NCBI GenBank assembly: GCA_030848925.1
Contig: JANFFA010000001.1
Span: forward strand, 1,054,001 to 1,118,000
Direction of reading: 5' to 3'
DNA length: 64,000 nt
From: Rhodalgimonas zhirmunskyi
GTDB taxonomy: Bacteria; Pseudomonadota; Alphaproteobacteria; Rhodobacterales; Rhodobacteraceae
Both the position numbers and the translations under genes were made by a program. Shown here one piece after another: positions 26,099-34,859 of this stretch (positions are counted from its first letter, which is position 1; every line of letters begins with the position of its first letter). Below the pieces are notes generated by a model. That model had not been told where the DNA came from. It made no database searches and saw only the letters and a list, made by a program, of their open reading frames with translations.

Positions 26099-27016
26099 TT
26101 AGTCCGACCGCCGGGTGAGCGCCACAAGGTTTGACACCCCCAGTGCGACGATCACCACCGCCCCGCCGATCAGCGCATAAATCCCCGGATTTTCCCCCAG
26201 CACACCCCAGGCCAGAAGCGGCGCCAGTACCGATTCCAGAAGGATCAGCAGCCCCACTTCCGCCGACGGCAGATCGCGCGGTCCCAGCGCCAGCCCGATC
26301 GAGCTGAGCGCAATGAACATCCCGTGCGCGGCCACCAGCGGCGCTTGGGCAACGCGCACCGAAAACGGATCGACAAACAGCCACAGGATCATCGACGCGC
26401 CGATGAACCCCGCCGGCAGGGCCGCCACCATCGACACGTGCCGCGCCTTGCGCGCCGCCGTCAGCCCACCCGCGAACACCGCCGCCACGCCCAGCGCGAC
26501 AAGGTCGCCGCTCCAATGCGCACCCTCGGTTTCGCCCGAGCCATAGGCAAGGATGGCCAGCCCCAGCCCCACCGCCAACATAGTCAGCCCCATTCGCCGC
26601 GTGATCCCCTCGCCAAGGAAGATACGCGAGTAAATCGCGGCAAACACCGGCAGCGCCGCGATGATGAACACCACGTTGGCCACCGAGGTCAGGCTCACCG
26701 CCAGCGGGAACATCACCCCCGCCGCCCCCGCCGCGATCATGTAGATCACCCCGTAGCGCCCTGCGCCGACAAGCGCGCGGAATGGCGCAAGCCCCTGCCA
26801 CAGCAGTAACCCAGCAAGGATCAGCAGCCCCGAAATCAACCCGCGCCAGAACGCGATCACCAGCGCATCCGCATCGATCAGGCGCACGAAAAGCGAATCG
26901 GGCACCACGAACAGCACGCCCAGCACCGTCACGATCAACCCGTGCAGGCGTCGATCTTCGACATAGGTCGGGGCAACCTTTTGGGCAGGTTGGCCCGGCA
27001 CACCTTGTTCAGCCAT
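26099..27016 (-). CDS. EamA/DMT-family transporter
   Basis: A 305-aa inner-membrane protein with ten predicted helices in two EamA repeats (VIAFWRGLISG and ESVLAPLLAWGVLGE are typical helix ends). The family exports metabolites or amino acids, but no substrate can be assigned. The start overlaps the marR stop by 8 bp, so the regulator and transporter form one unit next to hmgA; export or uptake of an aromatic catabolite is possible. Confidence 0.87.
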   Translation of the reverse strand: MAEQGVPGQPAQKVAPTYVEDRRLHGLIVTVLGVLFVVPDSLFVRLIDADALVIAFWRGLISGLLILAGLLLWQGLAPFRALVGAGRYGVIYMIAAGAAGVMFPLAVSLTSVANVVFIIAALPVFAAIYSRIFLGEGITRRMGLTMLAVGLGLAILAYGSGETEGAHWSGDLVALGVAAVFAGGLTAARKARHVSMVAALPAGFIGASMILWLFVDPFSVRVAQAPLVAAHGMFIALSSIGLALGPRDLPSAEVGLLILLESVLAPLLAWGVLGENPGIYALIGGAVVIVALGVSNLVALTRRSD

Positions 27017-27476
27017 CCTCGAACCCCGCCAACCGCTTGAGCACCCGGCGCACCACGGCCATGTCCTCGGACGAAAACGCCGCCGTCAGGCGCGCGTCAT
27101 ACTCCCGCGCCACCTCGCGCAGGTCTGCGTAGGCCCGCGCGCCCGCCTGTGTCAGCTCAAGGTATTCCATCCGCCGATCCTCCAGATCGCGCGAGCGGGT
27201 CAAAAACCGCCGCTCTTCCAGCTTGGCCACCGCCCGGCTGATCTTGGTCTTGTGCATCTTCGAGCGCATCCCGATCTCGCGCGCCGTCATCCGCCCATAG
27301 CGGCCCAGATGAAACAGCACCCGCCATTCGGTGCGCAACATGCCGTAACGGTCCTTGTAAACCTGCTGAAACGCAAGGCTCGCCTCTTCCCCCGCTTGGT
27401 TCAGAAGGTAAGGCAGAAAATCGACAAGATCGAATTCGGCAGGATCTGACCCGCGCCGGGGTGTCATCTCTGGCAT
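27009..27476 (-). CDS. MarR-family regulator, probably of the homogentisate genes
   Basis: A 155-aa winged-helix regulator: [20 protein letters not shown] leads into the recognition helix [16 protein letters not shown], and [13 protein letters not shown] forms the wing. It is divergent from hmgA with 72 bp between starts, the layout of HmgR-type repressors. AGGAG lies 8 nt upstream of ATG 27476. Ligand and targets are inferred from position only. Confidence 0.85.
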   Translation of the reverse strand: MPEMTPRRGSDPAEFDLVDFLPYLLNQAGEEASLAFQQVYKDRYGMLRTEWRVLFHLGRYGRMTAREIGMRSKMHKTKISRAVAKLEERRFLTRSRDLEDRRMEYLELTQAGARAYADLREVAREYDARLTAAFSSEDMAVVRRVLKRLAGFEDG

Positions 27477-27496
27477 GAAAAAGACTCCTCTCCCTT

Positions 27497-27530
27497 GTTG
27501 GTTACAAAATCAACGGTTAACTCCGCAACC
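27497..27530. promoter_or_regulatory. Candidate MarR operator between marR and hmgA
   Basis: GTTG-N10-CAAC spans 27497-27514 and GGTT-N8-AACC spans 27515-27530. Back to back they form an imperfect larger palindrome with TTGGTT and AACCAA at its ends. The spacing suits a MarR dimer overlapping both divergent promoters. Confidence 0.4.
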
Positions 27531-27548
27531 AATAAACGGAGACGCGAC

Positions 27549-28904
27549 ATGAACGAACACACCCTTCCCAAGGGGATGGTGCAAGCGCCGACCCCGGCGG
27601 GCACCACCCCAGGCTACATGCCCGGTTTCGGCAATGACTTCGAAACCGAGGCCCTTCCCGGCGCCCTGCCCCAAGGCATGAACAGCCCGCAGAAATGCAA
27701 CTACGGCCTTTATGGCGAACAGCTCTCGGGCACCGCCTTCACCGCCCACCCGCCCGAGCGCACCTGGACCTATCGCATCCGGCCCAGCGTGAAGCACTCG
27801 CACCGCTATACCAAGATCGACCTGCCGCATTGGAAATCCGCGCCGCTGGTCGACCCGGACGTGATCAGCCTTGGCCAGTATCGCTGGGACCCGGTGCCTT
27901 ACACCGAAGAAAAGCTGACATGGCTCACCGGCATGCGCACCATGACCACGGCGGGCGATGTGAACACACAGGTCGGCATGGCCAGCCATATCTACCTCGT
28001 GACCGAAGGGATGCAGAACGAATATTTCTACTCGGCCGATTCCGAATTGCTCGTCGTGCCACAGGAAGGCCGCCTGCGATTCGCGACCGAACTTGGCATC
28101 ATCGACCTCGAGCCCAAGGAAATCGCCATCATCCCGCGCGGCCTCGTCTACCGGGTCGAACTTCTCGAAGGCCCCGCGCGCGGCTTCGTCTGTGAAAACT
28201 ATGGCCAGAAATTCGAGCTCCCGGGCCGCGGCCCGATCGGCGCCAACGCAATGGCCAATCCGCGCGACTTCAAGACGCCCGTGGCGGCGTTCGAGGATCG
28301 CGAGGTGCCCTCCACCCTCACCATCAAGTGGTGCGGCCAGTTCCACGAAACCAAGATCGGCCAATCCCCGCTCGACGTGGTGGCGTGGCACGGCAATTAC
28401 GCGCCCGTCAAATACGACCTGCGCACCTATTGCCCGGTCGGCGCGATCCTGTTCGATCACCCCGACCCCTCGATCTTTACCGTGCTCACCGCCCCCTCGG
28501 GCGTGCCGGGCACTGCGAATATCGATTTCGTGCTGTTCCGCGAACGCTGGATGGTGGCCGAGGATACCTTCCGCCCGCCGTGGTATCACAAGAACATCAT
28601 GTCCGAACTGATGGGCAACATCTATGGCCAGTATGACGCCAAGCCGCAGGGCTTCGTTCCCGGCGGGATGAGCCTGCACAACATGATGCTGCCCCACGGG
28701 CCCGACAAGAATGCCTTCGAGGGCGCGTCGAACGCCAACCTCGGCCCCGACAAGCTCGACAACACCATGTCGTTCATGTTCGAAACCCGCTTCCCGCAGC
28801 ACCTCACCCCGTTCGCCGCGAACGAGGCCCCGCTACAGGACGACTACATCGACTGCTGGGAAAGCCTCGAAAAGAAATTCGACGGCACACCGGGCAAGAA
28901 ATAA
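27549..28904 (+). CDS. hmgA: Homogentisate 1,2-dioxygenase
   Basis: Non-haem Fe(II) ring-cleaving enzyme converting homogentisate to 4-maleylacetoacetate in tyrosine/phenylalanine breakdown. The 451-aa length is typical. Conserved segments include [62 protein letters not shown], and [15 protein letters not shown] with iron-ligand histidines. ATG 27549 is preceded by CGGAGA. First gene of the catabolic block that continues with fahA. Confidence 0.97.
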   Translation: MNEHTLPKGMVQAPTPAGTTPGYMPGFGNDFETEALPGALPQGMNSPQKCNYGLYGEQLSGTAFTAHPPERTWTYRIRPSVKHSHRYTKIDLPHWKSAPLVDPDVISLGQYRWDPVPYTEEKLTWLTGMRTMTTAGDVNTQVGMASHIYLVTEGMQNEYFYSADSELLVVPQEGRLRFATELGIIDLEPKEIAIIPRGLVYRVELLEGPARGFVCENYGQKFELPGRGPIGANAMANPRDFKTPVAAFEDREVPSTLTIKWCGQFHETKIGQSPLDVVAWHGNYAPVKYDLRTYCPVGAILFDHPDPSIFTVLTAPSGVPGTANIDFVLFRERWMVAEDTFRPPWYHKNIMSELMGNIYGQYDAKPQGFVPGGMSLHNMMLPHGPDKNAFEGASNANLGPDKLDNTMSFMFETRFPQHLTPFAANEAPLQDDYIDCWESLEKKFDGTPGKK

Positions 28905-28960
28905 AGCACGACTTGACGGTTGCGGGGGGCCCGGCGCTCCCCCTACCTATCCCCTGTAGG

Positions 28961-28977
28961 GTGGGCAGCCTGCCCAC
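28961..28977 (+). repeat. GTGGGCAG-C-CTGCCCAC palindrome between hmgA and fahA
   Basis: A perfect 8-bp inverted repeat with a single central base, 21 bp before the fahA start. There is no U-run. It may be an RNA hairpin limiting readthrough or a protein-binding site. Confidence 0.5.
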
Positions 28978-28998
28978 TGCGCGCGACAAGGATACACT

Positions 28999-30258
28999 AT
29001 GACTTTGCACACCTCATGGGTGGCTTCGGCCAATGACCCCAAGCACCCCTTCCCCTTGAACAACCTTCCCTACGGCGTCTTTTCGACCGACACGCTCGAT
29101 CCGCGCTGCGGGGTCGCCATCGGCGACATGATCCTCGACTGCCAGCGCGCGGAAGAGGCCGGGCTGATCTCGCTCAGCGATGAGCCGCTGTTCGACGTGC
29201 CGTTCTGGAACGAGGTGATGGAAGAAGGCCCCGAGCTTTGGGCCGCCCTGCGCGAGCGGCTGACCCAGATCCTCGCCGAGGGCGCGCCGGATCGTGAACG
29301 CGCCGAACCGCTGCTCGTGGCGCAGGCGGATGCCGAAATGCACCTGCCCTTCCTCGTCGCCGAATACACCGATTTCTACGCTGGCAAGCATCACGCGGTG
29401 AACGTCGGCACCATGTTCCGTGGCGCTGAAAACGCCCTGCCGCCCAACTGGCTGCACATTCCGATCGGCTACAATGGCCGCGCCTCCTCGGTGGTGGTGT
29501 CCGGCACGCCGGTCCGCCGCCCTTGGGGTCAACTCAAGGCCCCCGATGCCGAGGTCCCCGAATTCGCCCCCTGCCGCCGCTTCGATCTGGAACTCGAAAT
29601 GGGCGCCATCGTCGGCCAGCCCAGCGAAGGCCCCGTCACCGTGGATGAGGCAGACGAGATGATCTTCGGCTACGTCCTGCTCAACGACTGGTCCGCCCGC
29701 GACATTCAGGCTTGGGAATACCAGCCCCTCGGCCCGTTTCAGGCCAAGGCCACCGCCACCTCGATCAGCCCATGGATCGTGACCAAGGCGGCACTCGCCC
29801 CCTTCCGCTGCGACACGCCCCCCCGCGAAAAGGAACTGCTGCCGCATCTCAAGGACACCGGCCCGATGCTTTATGACATCGACCTCGCCGTCACCCTCGC
29901 GCCCGCCGGCAAGAAGGCGACCGAAATCGCCCGAACCAACTATAACGAGATGTATTTCTCCGCCGCCCAGCAACTCGCGCATCACTCCACCTCGGGCTGC
30001 CCGATGACCCCGGGCGATCTGTTGGGCTCGGGCACCATCTCCGGGGCCGAAAAGCACCAGCGCGGCTCACTGCTCGAACTCAGCTGGGGCGGCAAAGAGC
30101 CGATCACGCTGGATACCGGCGACGAACGCGCCTTCCTGCTCGACGGCGACACGCTCACGCTGACCGGCGCGGCCCACGGCGAGGGCTACACCATCGGCTT
30201 CGGCACCTGCTCCGGCACCATCCTCGAAGCGCTGGCCGATCCTTACGCACGCAGCTGA
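28999..30258 (+). CDS. fahA: Fumarylacetoacetase
   Basis: Hydrolyses 4-fumarylacetoacetate to fumarate and acetoacetate, the last step of homogentisate catabolism. The 419-aa product has the FAH N-terminal SH3-like domain and catalytic domain: EYTDFYAGKHHAVNVGTMFR, GYNGRASSVVVSG, DLELEMGAIVG (metal ligands), LNDWSARDIQAWEY. Normal length. The usual partner maleylacetoacetate isomerase is not adjacent. Confidence 0.96.
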   Translation: MTLHTSWVASANDPKHPFPLNNLPYGVFSTDTLDPRCGVAIGDMILDCQRAEEAGLISLSDEPLFDVPFWNEVMEEGPELWAALRERLTQILAEGAPDRERAEPLLVAQADAEMHLPFLVAEYTDFYAGKHHAVNVGTMFRGAENALPPNWLHIPIGYNGRASSVVVSGTPVRRPWGQLKAPDAEVPEFAPCRRFDLELEMGAIVGQPSEGPVTVDEADEMIFGYVLLNDWSARDIQAWEYQPLGPFQAKATATSISPWIVTKAALAPFRCDTPPREKELLPHLKDTGPMLYDIDLAVTLAPAGKKATEIARTNYNEMYFSAAQQLAHHSTSGCPMTPGDLLGSGTISGAEKHQRGSLLELSWGGKEPITLDTGDERAFLLDGDTLTLTGAAHGEGYTIGFGTCSGTILEALADPYARS

Positions 30259-30259
30259 C

Positions 30260-30292
30260 CTTTCATTTTTCCCGAAATACTCCCGCCGGAGG
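30260..30292 (-). repeat. Partial dispersed element arm
   Basis: CTTTCATTTTTCCCGAAATA followed by CTCCCGCCGGAGG is nearly identical to 26051-26082. It sits directly after the fahA stop; CCGCCGG is palindromic. Likely a processing or attenuating element inside the catabolic operon. Confidence 0.6.
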
Positions 30293-30334
30293 CGCCCACA
30301 CAGGCCCCCGACGCATCGATCAAAGGAACCGCAC

Positions 30335-31285
30335 ATGTCCAAGAAATTCGCATCCCAAGGCGACATGACCGAGAAAACCATCACCTTCGACGAAATCGGC
30401 GATGGTCTCTGGGCCTTCACCGCCGAGGGTGATCCCAACTCCGGCGTCATCATCGGGGATGACTCGGTGATGATCGTCGAAGCACAGGCCACCCCGCGCC
30501 TTGCGCACAAGGTGATCGAAAAGGTCCGCGAGGTCACCGACAAGCCGATCTCGCACCTCGTGCTCACCCATTACCACGCCGTTCGCGTGCTCGGCGCGTC
30601 CGCCTATGGCGCGCCGCAAATCATCATGTCCGACGCCGCCCGCGCTATGGTGGTCGAGCGCGGACAGGAAGACTGGGACAGCGAATTCCAGCGCTTCCCG
30701 CGCCTGTTCGAAGGCCACGAAAGCATCCCCGGCCTCACCTACCCCACCACCACCTTCTCCGACGCCATGTCCGTCTACCTCGGCAACCGCCGGGTCGACA
30801 TCATGCAGCTGGGCCGCGCCCACACGGCGGGCGACGCAGTGATCCACGTGCCGGATCAGAACGTCATGTTCACCGGTGACATCGTCGAATACCACTCCGC
30901 CTGCTACTGTGGCGACGGGCATTTCGCCGACTGGGGCGACACGCTCGACAACATTGCCATGTTTGATGTCGACGCCATCGCGCCGGGCCGCGGCGACGCG
31001 CTCGTCGGCAAGGACATGGTCCACGCCGCGATCGAAAACACCCGCGATTTCGTCGAAAGCACCTACCGCCCGGCCGCCCGCGTCGCCGCCCGTGGCGGCT
31101 CGCTCAAGGAAGCATGGGACGCGGTGCGCGCCGAATGCGACCCCAAGTTCGCCGATTACGCGATCTACGAACACTGCCTGCCCTTCAACGTCGCGCGCGC
31201 CTATGACGAGGCCCGCGGCATCGACACGCCGCGCATCTGGACCGCCCAACGCGACCTTGAAATGTGGGAGGCCCTGCAAGGTTGA
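30335..31285 (+). CDS. Metallo-beta-lactamase-fold protein with altered metal motif
   Basis: A 316-aa MBL-fold protein between fahA and a flavin monooxygenase. The usual HxHxDH motif reads H79-Y-H81-A-V-R84, so the Asp and second His ligands are missing, while the later GRAHTAGD and FTGD (His and Asp ligands) are kept. It resembles the quinoprotein-relay/SoxH-like subgroup of the fold. It probably acts on an aromatic-catabolism intermediate or thioester, with at most one metal. I cannot name a substrate. Confidence 0.75.
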   Translation: MSKKFASQGDMTEKTITFDEIGDGLWAFTAEGDPNSGVIIGDDSVMIVEAQATPRLAHKVIEKVREVTDKPISHLVLTHYHAVRVLGASAYGAPQIIMSDAARAMVVERGQEDWDSEFQRFPRLFEGHESIPGLTYPTTTFSDAMSVYLGNRRVDIMQLGRAHTAGDAVIHVPDQNVMFTGDIVEYHSACYCGDGHFADWGDTLDNIAMFDVDAIAPGRGDALVGKDMVHAAIENTRDFVESTYRPAARVAARGGSLKEAWDAVRAECDPKFADYAIYEHCLPFNVARAYDEARGIDTPRIWTAQRDLEMWEALQG

Positions 31286-31402
31286 TGCGCTCTCCGGTCT
31301 GATCCGGATCAAAGTCAAACGCGCGGGGGCAAGGCACACTCGCCCTGCCCCCAATGCTGCCCCCAATGCGACGCCCCAATGCGATTCCGAGGAGGAGACC
31401 CC

Positions 31403-33019
31403 ATGAACAAGATTTTCGAAGTGCCCCTCTACGCCTATGAGCGGTCCGAGGATCAGGACGCCCCCACCCCCGTCCGCCATCCCGTCGTGGTGATCGGCGC
31501 GGGTCCCATCGGACTTGCCGCCGCGATCGACCTCGCGCAGCGCGACGTGCCGGTGGTGGTGCTTGATGACAACGACAAGGTCTCGTTCGGCTCGCGCGCG
31601 ATCTGTTTCGCCCAGCGCCCTCTGGAAATCCTCGACCGGCTCGGCGCCGGTAAGGCGATGGTCGAAAAAGGCGTCGAATGGGACGTGGGCAAGGTCTATT
31701 TCGATGAACGGCAGGTCTACCAGTTCGACCTCATGCCCGAAGCGGGCTTCCAGTTCCCGGCCTTCATCAACCTGCAACAGTATTATTTTGAAGACTACCT
31801 CGTGCAACGCGCCCGCGCGCTTCAGGCCGAAGGCAAACCGATCGAAATTCGCGGCCGCAACAAGGTCGAGGCGATTGGCACCCATGACGATCACGTCGCG
31901 CTCGAAATCGAAACCCCCGAAGGCGCCTACACGATCGAAGCCGACTGGCTGATCGCCTGCGACGGCGCGAATTCCCCCACCCGGCGGATGCTGGGGCTCG
32001 ATTTCGTCGGCCGCGTGTTCGAAGACAACTTCCTCATCGCCGACGTGGTGATGGAGGCCGATTTCCCGACCGAACGCTGGTTCTGGTTCGACCCGCCCTT
32101 CAACCGGGGCCAATCGGCGCTACTGCACAAACAGCCCGACGGCGTCTGGCGGATCGACCTGCAACTCGGCTGGGACATCGACAAGGAAGAAGAGAAAAAG
32201 CCCGAAAACGTCATCCCCCGCCTCAAGCAGATGCTGGGCGACGATGTCGAATTCGAATTGGAATGGGTCTCGATCTACACCTTCCAGTGCCGCCGGATGG
32301 AGAAATTCCGCCACGGCCGCGTGCTGTTTGCCGGCGACTCCGCGCATCAGGTCTCGCCGTTTGGCGCACGCGGCGCGAATTCCGGCGTGCAGGACACCGA
32401 CAACCTGATCTGGAAACTGAAACTGGTGATGGACGGCCACGCCCCCGAGGCGCTGCTCGACACCTATAATGCCGAGCGTGTCCACGGCGCGGATGAGAAC
32501 ATACTCAACTCCACCCGCTCGACCGATTTCATCACGCCCAAATCCGAGATCAGCCGCGTCCTGCGCGACGCCGTGCTCGACCTGTCCGAGCGTTACGAAT
32601 TCGCGCGGCCCCTCGTGAACTCGGGCCGCCTGTCGGTGCCCTGCACCTATGACGGCTCGCCGCTCAATTCCGCCGACGCGCTTGATGGCGGCCCACACCG
32701 CACCCGCCCGGGCAGCCCCTGCCCCGACGTGCCGCTGGGTGAAGGCTTCCTGCTGCCGCTGCTGGCGGATCGCTTCACCCTGCTCACCATCGACGCCGAC
32801 GCGCCCGACGGGTTCGAGGAAGACGGCATTCCGGTCACCCGGCTTGCGCTCAAATCGACCGATGACACCAGCCGCGCGCTGGCCCGGCGCTACCTTGGCG
32901 ATGCCAAATCCGCCGTCTACCTGATCCGCCCGGACCAGCACGTCGCCGCCCGGCGCGATGCCTGGAACGAAGACCTTTTCCGCGCCGCCCTGCGCCGCGC
33001 CACCGGCAAGGAGCTTTGA
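31403..33019 (+). CDS. FAD-dependent aromatic-ring monooxygenase (MhpA-like)
   Basis: A 538-aa class A flavoprotein hydroxylase: the Rossmann FAD motif VVIGAGPIGLAAAIDLAQ (about 30-47), DG motif LIACDGANSPTRRMLG, GD motif VLFAGDSAHQVSPFGARG, and a C-terminal thioredoxin-like domain. Such enzymes hydroxylate phenolic acids with NAD(P)H and O2. Next to hmgA/fahA it may make homogentisate or a related diphenol, for example from a hydroxyphenylacetate or propionate. GGAGGAGA precedes ATG 31403. Confidence 0.85.
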   Translation: MNKIFEVPLYAYERSEDQDAPTPVRHPVVVIGAGPIGLAAAIDLAQRDVPVVVLDDNDKVSFGSRAICFAQRPLEILDRLGAGKAMVEKGVEWDVGKVYFDERQVYQFDLMPEAGFQFPAFINLQQYYFEDYLVQRARALQAEGKPIEIRGRNKVEAIGTHDDHVALEIETPEGAYTIEADWLIACDGANSPTRRMLGLDFVGRVFEDNFLIADVVMEADFPTERWFWFDPPFNRGQSALLHKQPDGVWRIDLQLGWDIDKEEEKKPENVIPRLKQMLGDDVEFELEWVSIYTFQCRRMEKFRHGRVLFAGDSAHQVSPFGARGANSGVQDTDNLIWKLKLVMDGHAPEALLDTYNAERVHGADENILNSTRSTDFITPKSEISRVLRDAVLDLSERYEFARPLVNSGRLSVPCTYDGSPLNSADALDGGPHRTRPGSPCPDVPLGEGFLLPLLADRFTLLTIDADAPDGFEEDGIPVTRLALKSTDDTSRALARRYLGDAKSAVYLIRPDQHVAARRDAWNEDLFRAALRRATGKEL

Positions 33020-33020
33020 G

Positions 33021-33215
33021 ATGTCCGACCTGATCCTGACCCCGAACATCGAGTCGCATGACGATTTCTACGCCGATCTTCTGGCCGCGCACGAGGGCCT
33101 CTCCAAGGCCGAAAGCGATGCCTATAATGCGCGACTGATCCTGATCCTCGCCAACCAGATCGGCGAGCGCGACACCCTGCGCGCCGCGCTCGACGCCGCG
33201 AAACGCAAAGGCTGA
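33021..33215 (+). CDS. DUF2783 small protein
   Basis: A 64-aa acidic helical protein (DDFYADLLAAHEGLS, ARLILILANQIGE) of the DUF2783 family, which is typically found directly after MhpA-like monooxygenase genes. It begins 1 nt after the monooxygenase stop with GGAG upstream, so it is tightly coupled. It could be a small subunit or chaperone for the flavoprotein; no activity is known. Confidence 0.8.
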   Translation: MSDLILTPNIESHDDFYADLLAAHEGLSKAESDAYNARLILILANQIGERDTLRAALDAAKRKG

Positions 33216-33257
33216 TCTCCACTGTGCGCCGTCCCCGCTGCGGCGAACGTGGCATCA

Positions 33258-33281
33258 TGAGTATTTAGCGAAAAATGAAAG
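33258..33281 (+). repeat. Partial dispersed element arm
   Basis: GAGTATTTAGCGAAAAATGA followed by AAG repeats the end of the dispersed element (compare 26018-26040), orientation plus. It ends the homogentisate block. The rest of 33216-33437 has no gene; the sequence around 33325-33360 could encode GARRQIALARAL, which looks like an ABC-ATPase signature but is far too short to call. Confidence 0.6.
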
Positions 33282-33437
33282 GGGCGGTTGGTTTTCCGCC
33301 CCTTTCGCTGTGCCCTTTGCCCGAGGCGCGCGCCGACAGATCGCCCTTGCCCGCGCCCTGCCCGATCTTTACCCCGGTTCTTGCCTGAACGGTGTTTTCG
33401 GTTTAGTTAACACATTAACATGATCGGGAGGGGTCAC

Positions 33438-34847
33438 ATGCGCTGGAGCGATTTTCCCAAGTGGGGGCGGCAGGTGGCCGACTGGACGGCACGCTATCAC
33501 GAGGGCCTGCGCGAGCGCCCGGTGCGCGCACAGGTCAAACCCGGCGAGATCGCAGCGCAACTGCCCGGAACGCCCCCCGAAGAGGCCCAGCCGATCGAGG
33601 ATATCCTCGCCGATTTCGACCGCATCGTCATGCCCGGCCTCACCCATTGGCAGCATCCCCGGTTCTTCGCCTATTTCCCGTCGAACGCCGCACCGGCCTC
33701 GGTTCTGGCCGATTCGCTGATCGCGGCCACCTCGACGCAATGCATGCTGTGGCAGACCTCTCCGGCGGCGACCGAGATGGAAACCGTGATGATGGACTGG
33801 CTGCGCCAAGCGCTTGGCCTGACCGACAGTTTCCATGGCGTGATCCATGACAGCGCCTCCTCCGCCACGCTGGCCGCCGTGCTGGTGATGCGCGAAAAGG
33901 CCTTGAACTGGCAGGGCAACGCCGCCGGCCTGACCGGGCAACCCCGCATCCGCATCTACGCCTCGAACGAGGTGCACACGTCGGTTGACCGCGCAATCTG
34001 GATCGCCGGTATCGGCGCGGAGAACCTTGTGCGCATCCCGACGCAAGGGCCGCTGCGCGCGATGGACCCGGCCGCGCTTGAGGCGGCAATCGAGGCCGAC
34101 AAGGCCGCCGGATACCTGCCCGCGGGCGTCATCGCCTGCACCGGCGGCACCGGCACGGGGGCCTGTGATGACATCGCCGCCACCTGCGACGTGGCCGCCC
34201 GCCACGGGCTTTTCACCCATGTCGATGCCGCATGGGCCGGATCGGCCATGCTCGCGCCCGAGTTCCGCACCCTGTGGGCGGGGATCGACCGCGCCGATTC
34301 CCTTGTCCTCAACCCGCATAAATGGATGGGCACGCAGTTCGACCTGTCGACTTTCTTCGTGAAATCACCCGAAGACCTGACCCGCACGCTGGCGATCCAG
34401 CCGGAATACCTCAAGACCCAAGGCGCCGACGGGATCATCAACTATTCCGAATGGTCGGTTCCGCTGGGCCGCCGGTTCCGGGCGCTGAAACTCTGGTTCC
34501 TGATCCGCGCCTATGGCCTCGATGGCCTGCGCACGCGCATCCGTAATCACGTGGACTGGGCGCAGGCGCTGGCCGAACGGCTCCGCGCGCATCCCGAGTT
34601 CGAGATCGTGACCGAGCCTGTGCTCTCGCTCTTCACCTTCCGCTACGCGCCCGAAGGCGCGGGCGATCTCGACGCGCTCAACGCCGACCTGATCCAGAAG
34701 ATCAACGACGATGGCCGCATATACCTGACCCAAACGCGGACACAGGACAAATTCGTCATCCGTTTCGTCGCCGGACAGTTCGACGCCGAAGAGCGCGACA
34801 TCGCCATGGCCTATGACGTGATCACCGAAATCGCCGCAACCCTTTGA
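33438..34847 (+). CDS. PLP-dependent aromatic-L-amino-acid decarboxylase family protein
   Basis: A 469-aa group II decarboxylase: HPRFFAYFPSN, the HDSASSATLAA segment, HVDAAWAGSAML with the PLP-contacting Asp, and the PLP lysine in LNPHKWMGTQFDLS. The family converts tyrosine, phenylalanine, tryptophan or DOPA to the amine; substrate choice cannot be read directly. ATG 33438 has GGGAGG 5 nt upstream. It is followed 12 bp later by an HpaI-like aldolase. Confidence 0.87.
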   Translation: MRWSDFPKWGRQVADWTARYHEGLRERPVRAQVKPGEIAAQLPGTPPEEAQPIEDILADFDRIVMPGLTHWQHPRFFAYFPSNAAPASVLADSLIAATSTQCMLWQTSPAATEMETVMMDWLRQALGLTDSFHGVIHDSASSATLAAVLVMREKALNWQGNAAGLTGQPRIRIYASNEVHTSVDRAIWIAGIGAENLVRIPTQGPLRAMDPAALEAAIEADKAAGYLPAGVIACTGGTGTGACDDIAATCDVAARHGLFTHVDAAWAGSAMLAPEFRTLWAGIDRADSLVLNPHKWMGTQFDLSTFFVKSPEDLTRTLAIQPEYLKTQGADGIINYSEWSVPLGRRFRALKLWFLIRAYGLDGLRTRIRNHVDWAQALAERLRAHPEFEIVTEPVLSLFTFRYAPEGAGDLDALNADLIQKINDDGRIYLTQTRTQDKFVIRFVAGQFDAEERDIAMAYDVITEIAATL

Positions 34848-34859
34848 AGGAGACCTGAC

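Noticed and set aside
33322-33360. Possible ABC-ATPase remnant (GARRQIALARAL)
   Set aside because: About 12 codons only, no Walker motifs around it; chance similarity in GC-rich DNA is likely.
33408-33420. TTAACACATTAAC as a CtrA site before the decarboxylase
   Set aside because: Spacing between TTAA halves is 4, not 7.
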